This document shows positions 61,392 through 64,000 of a DNA stretch of 64,000 nt, piece by piece. The notes below the pieces were generated by a model. It searched no databases. It saw only the letters and a program-made list of their open reading frames with translations, and had not been told where the DNA came from. The position numbers were made by a program, and so were the translations under genes. Every line of letters begins with the position of its first letter. Positions within the stretch are counted from its first letter, which is position 1. The DNA is from Magicicada septendecula (taxonomy: Eukaryota; Arthropoda; Insecta; Hemiptera; Cicadidae), in contig CM068375.1 in the NCBI GenBank assembly GCA_034769895.1, positions 250,831,542 through 250,895,541 of the forward strand, written 5' to 3'.

Positions 61392-61679
61392 CATAGGAGA
61401 CCTGCAGGAAACTCAAAACGAGTTACTTACAAAGGATAATATAGGTTATATATATATAGTATATAATAACAGGTATTTGTACCTGTTATTTTTTTGGAAC
61501 GGTATTTTCATACCTAGTATTTTAAAATAACAGTTTAGCCCACCTCTACTCTACTGTACATACATAAAAAAAATTATCCCCTCCCCCTTCAACTATAATT
61601 TTCATTTATAGAAAATTATCCCCACCCCATTCAACTAGCCTCTTCATTTATACATATTTCATCTACGTTTCTACAGTGG

Positions 61680-62878
61680 ATTATTAAGATCTTCTTATCA
61701 GGATACTTTACTTATCAAAATTAAGTACTTTACTCTTGTTACAACAAAAAATGTTTCAGGTAAACTACCCTTTCCCCATAACCGATCTTCACCAAAATCA
61801 ATAGGCCTTGAGTCCTCTACAACTCAGGCACATATGTAAAAAATTATTTGATTCTGTTTGAATTTACGGCAGTTATCTTTTGTCATGAAAAAATTTCTCT
61901 TGTTAGAACATAAAATGTTGGAGGTAAACTACCCCTTTCCCATAACCGATCTTCACCAAAATCAACAGGCCTTGAGCTCTCTACAATTTAGGGATGTATG
62001 CAAAAAATTATTTGATTATGTTTGAATTTACGGCAGTTATTGTTCGTCATAGAAAAAATTACCCTTATCACATAAAACGTTGCAGGTAAACTATCCCTTC
62101 TCTTAACTGATCTTCACCAAAATCAACAGGCCTTGAGTACTCTACAATTCAGGGATGCATGCAAAACATTATTTGATTCTGTTTGAATGTGCGGCAGTTA
62201 TCGTTCGTCATAGAAACAATTACTCTTGTTAAAACATAAAATGTGGCAGGTAAACTACCCCTTTCCCTTAACCGATCTTCACCAAAATCAATAGGCTTTC
62301 ATTCCTTTACAATTCAGGAACGTACACAAAAAATTTTTTGATTCTCTTTGAATGTGCAGCAGTTATTGTTCGTCATAGAAAAAATTACCATTGTTAAAAC
62401 ATAAAATGTTTCAGGTAAACTACCCCTTTCCCTTAACCGATCTTCACCAAAATAAACAGACCTTGAGTACTTAACAATTCAGGAATGTATGCAAAAAAAA
62501 TATTTGATTCTGTTTGAATGTGCGGCAGTTACCATTCGTCATAAGAAAAATTACCCTTGTTAAAACACAAAATGTTGCAGGTAAACTACTCCTTTCCCTT
62601 AACCGATCTTCACCAAAAACAACAGGTCTTGAGTAGTCTACAATTCAGGGCTGTATGCAAAAAATTGATTCTCTTTGAATGTGCGGCAGGTATCATTCGT
62701 CATAGAAAAATTACCCTTGTTAAAACATAAAACGTTGCAGGTAAACTACCTCTTTCTTTTAACCGATCTTCACCAAAATCAAAAGACCTTGAGTTCTCTA
62801 TAATTCAGGGAGGTATGAAAAAAATTATTTGATTCTGTTTGAATTTGCGGCTGTTATCGTTTGCCATAGAAAAAAATC
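61680..62878 (+). repeat. Minisatellite, seven units of about 160-166 bp
   Basis: The landmark CAGGTAAACTACC recurs near 61757, 61921, 62083, 62247, 62412, 62578 and 62739. Each unit also has 'ccgatcttcaccaaaatcaa', 'ccttgag', 'tttgattctgtttgaat' and 'cggcagttat'. Confidence 0.92.
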
Positions 62879-63469
62879 TACACATAGACAGACACAGACA
62901 CACACACAGACGCTTTTCGAAAAATGACTTTTTTTAATGTTTTGATGGTAGTACAATCAGAATCTGCCGTTATCTCGAACACGATTTTTTTTTGCCATCA
63001 CCATACTTCCATTTCCTTATGGAACATGGAAGTAAAAACCTTTCTTCCTTGTAAAACGAGCTTTAGATTCATTTATAAGAGGTCTTGGTTTGTTTGGTGT
63101 ATTTTTCGGTCTCAGGGCTGTTTTATCCGCCTCCAGTAAATATAAGTTTTTAATATAACCTTACTTTTCTTGATTATTTTTACATAATCCCATTTACGTT
63201 TTTATTTCACTTAATTTTATATTGTCACTCACACTAATGAAGTTGATTTTATTACTTCCATGTTCCATAAGGAAATGGAAGTATGGTCATGGCAAAAAAA
63301 ATCGTGTTCGAGATAATGGCAGATTCTGATTGTACTACCCTCAAAACATGAAAAAAAGTCATTTTTCGAAAAATGTCTCTGTGTGTGTCTGTCTGTCTGT
63401 CTATATGTAGAAGATTTCTATGGCAAATGATAACTGCTGCAAATTCAAACAGAATCAAATAATTTTTTG
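62818..63469. repeat. Foldback structure with 218-bp inverted arms
   Basis: The arm 62818-63035 is repeated inverted at 63252-63469, with a 216-bp spacer. The outer part of each arm is the end of a minisatellite unit, so the array runs directly into the palindrome. The arms contain short GTCT/CAGA repeats and no credible gene. Confidence 0.88.
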
Positions 63470-64000
63470 TATAATATATATATATATGTACATGTAAAAA
63501 AAATGTAATAATTACAGTACCAGGAAAGTAAGCAAAATCCGTCAGACTGGAAGGACTATACAGGTAACTATACACTAAGCCTGGAAAGTGTTTATCTAAA
63601 ATACTTAAGACATGTACAGTATGACTGAATCATTCAAAAAAAAAGGTTACCAGGTATAAGTATAACACTACCGCCTCGGAATACAAAGTTGTTAATCAAG
63701 GGATAATTATTCAATTTAGTTATTCAACGTCATGGACAACAAAATCCAAGAAGTTACCAGGTATATTGCCAATTATGGCTTTAATGGAATGAACTTATAA
63801 TTTCAAAGAAAAATTCACATTTATATGTCCATTCATATAACTGGACAACTCATTCTACAATATTTTATAACTACTGTGAATGGTTTTCTTCAAAAATTGT
63901 TTTCGAACTGCTAGGTGTTTCAAACTAGTACACTTAATTCAAACTAGGATTACAGGTATTGGACTCTATATGAAAAGTAAAAAAATATTTAAAATTAGCT
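63470..64000. other. No gene recognised
   Basis: AT-rich. The only link seen is the 23-bp similarity at 63728-63750 (CGTCATGGACAAC, then one mismatch, AAATCCAAG) to 52063-52085 inside H. Confidence 0.5.

Larger units (their letters stand above)
51376..61548. mobile_element. Non-coding hAT-type element H, interrupted by Y
   Basis: Ends TAGAGGTGGGC at 51376 and its complement at 61538-61548, with perfect 8-bp duplications CTCTACTG at 51368-51375 and 61549-61556, the hAT hallmark. Without Y it is about 1.55 kb and has no transposase frame. Subterminal regions are full of short GTATTT/AATACTAG motifs, possible transposase binding sites. It inserted in the last 8 bp of T2. Confidence 0.9.
48851..61556 (-). 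mobile_element. Tigger/pogo-type DNA transposon T2, interrupted by H and Y
   Basis: The left end is CAGTAGTCTCGCTAATCC at 48851. The right end reads, inward, CAGTAGAGTCTCGCTAATCC at 51375 backwards, with its last 8 bp repeated at 61549-61556 by the hAT insertion. TA flanks are at 48849-48850 and 61557-61558. Without the insertions it is 2525 bp, a normal size for an autonomous Tigger. The left repeat lacks two bases present on the right. Confidence 0.93.

Noticed and set aside
61680..62878. CRISPR-like array
   Set aside because: The units are contiguous and similar throughout, with no separate repeats and unique spacers, and the sequence is eukaryotic.

Overview
This window looks like a stretch of an arthropod genome, most likely an insect. 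I base that on the AT-rich sequence, the absence of any bacterial-type gene or operon, and the mixture of pogo/Tigger, mariner and hAT DNA transposons, Gypsy-type LTR retrotransposons and Penelope-like elements. I found no convincing host gene; essentially everything recognisable is a mobile element or a remnant of one. The species cannot be named from the sequence.

Layout. (1) 888-2545 is a decayed Tigger/pogo element. (2) 2928-38333 is a tandem array of a pol-less LTR retrotransposon, called X here, in the order LTR (5'-truncated) - internal - LTR - internal - LTR. Four later insertions break it: a young Gypsy-type element G with gag and pol (5802-18314), a second pol-less LTR element L (19671-27599), a deleted pogo element P3 (31167-32842) and a 5'-truncated Penelope-like element (33351-35439). 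For each of the four, an unoccupied copy of the target site survives in another X copy in this window, so boundaries and target-site duplications can be read directly. (3) 38424-38659 is a LINE C-terminal fragment. (4) 39725-47786 is a nearly identical 4.03 kb tandem duplication with Penelope and mariner fragments; its right breakpoint lies inside a mariner element whose full copy is 47318-48196. (5) 48851-61556 is a three-level nest: a Tigger element T2 (minus strand), interrupted 8 bp from its end by a non-coding hAT element H (51376-61548), which is itself interrupted by a minus-strand pol-less LTR element Y (52174-60796). (6) 61680-63469 is a minisatellite of about 163 bp units running into a foldback structure with 218 bp arms.

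How the parts relate. G has one enzymatic frameshift in pol and a classic UUUAAAC slippery heptamer at the gag stop. X and Y have long LTRs (2.7-3.0 kb) like G and share a 3' non-coding block with it, but lack protease, reverse transcriptase and integrase. X and Y share an unrecognised two-ORF module with a conserved ATGA stop/start overlap. The inference I find most interesting is that X and Y are two diverged lineages of a trans-mobilised family that keeps its own small coding module and relies on a G-like partner for enzymes.
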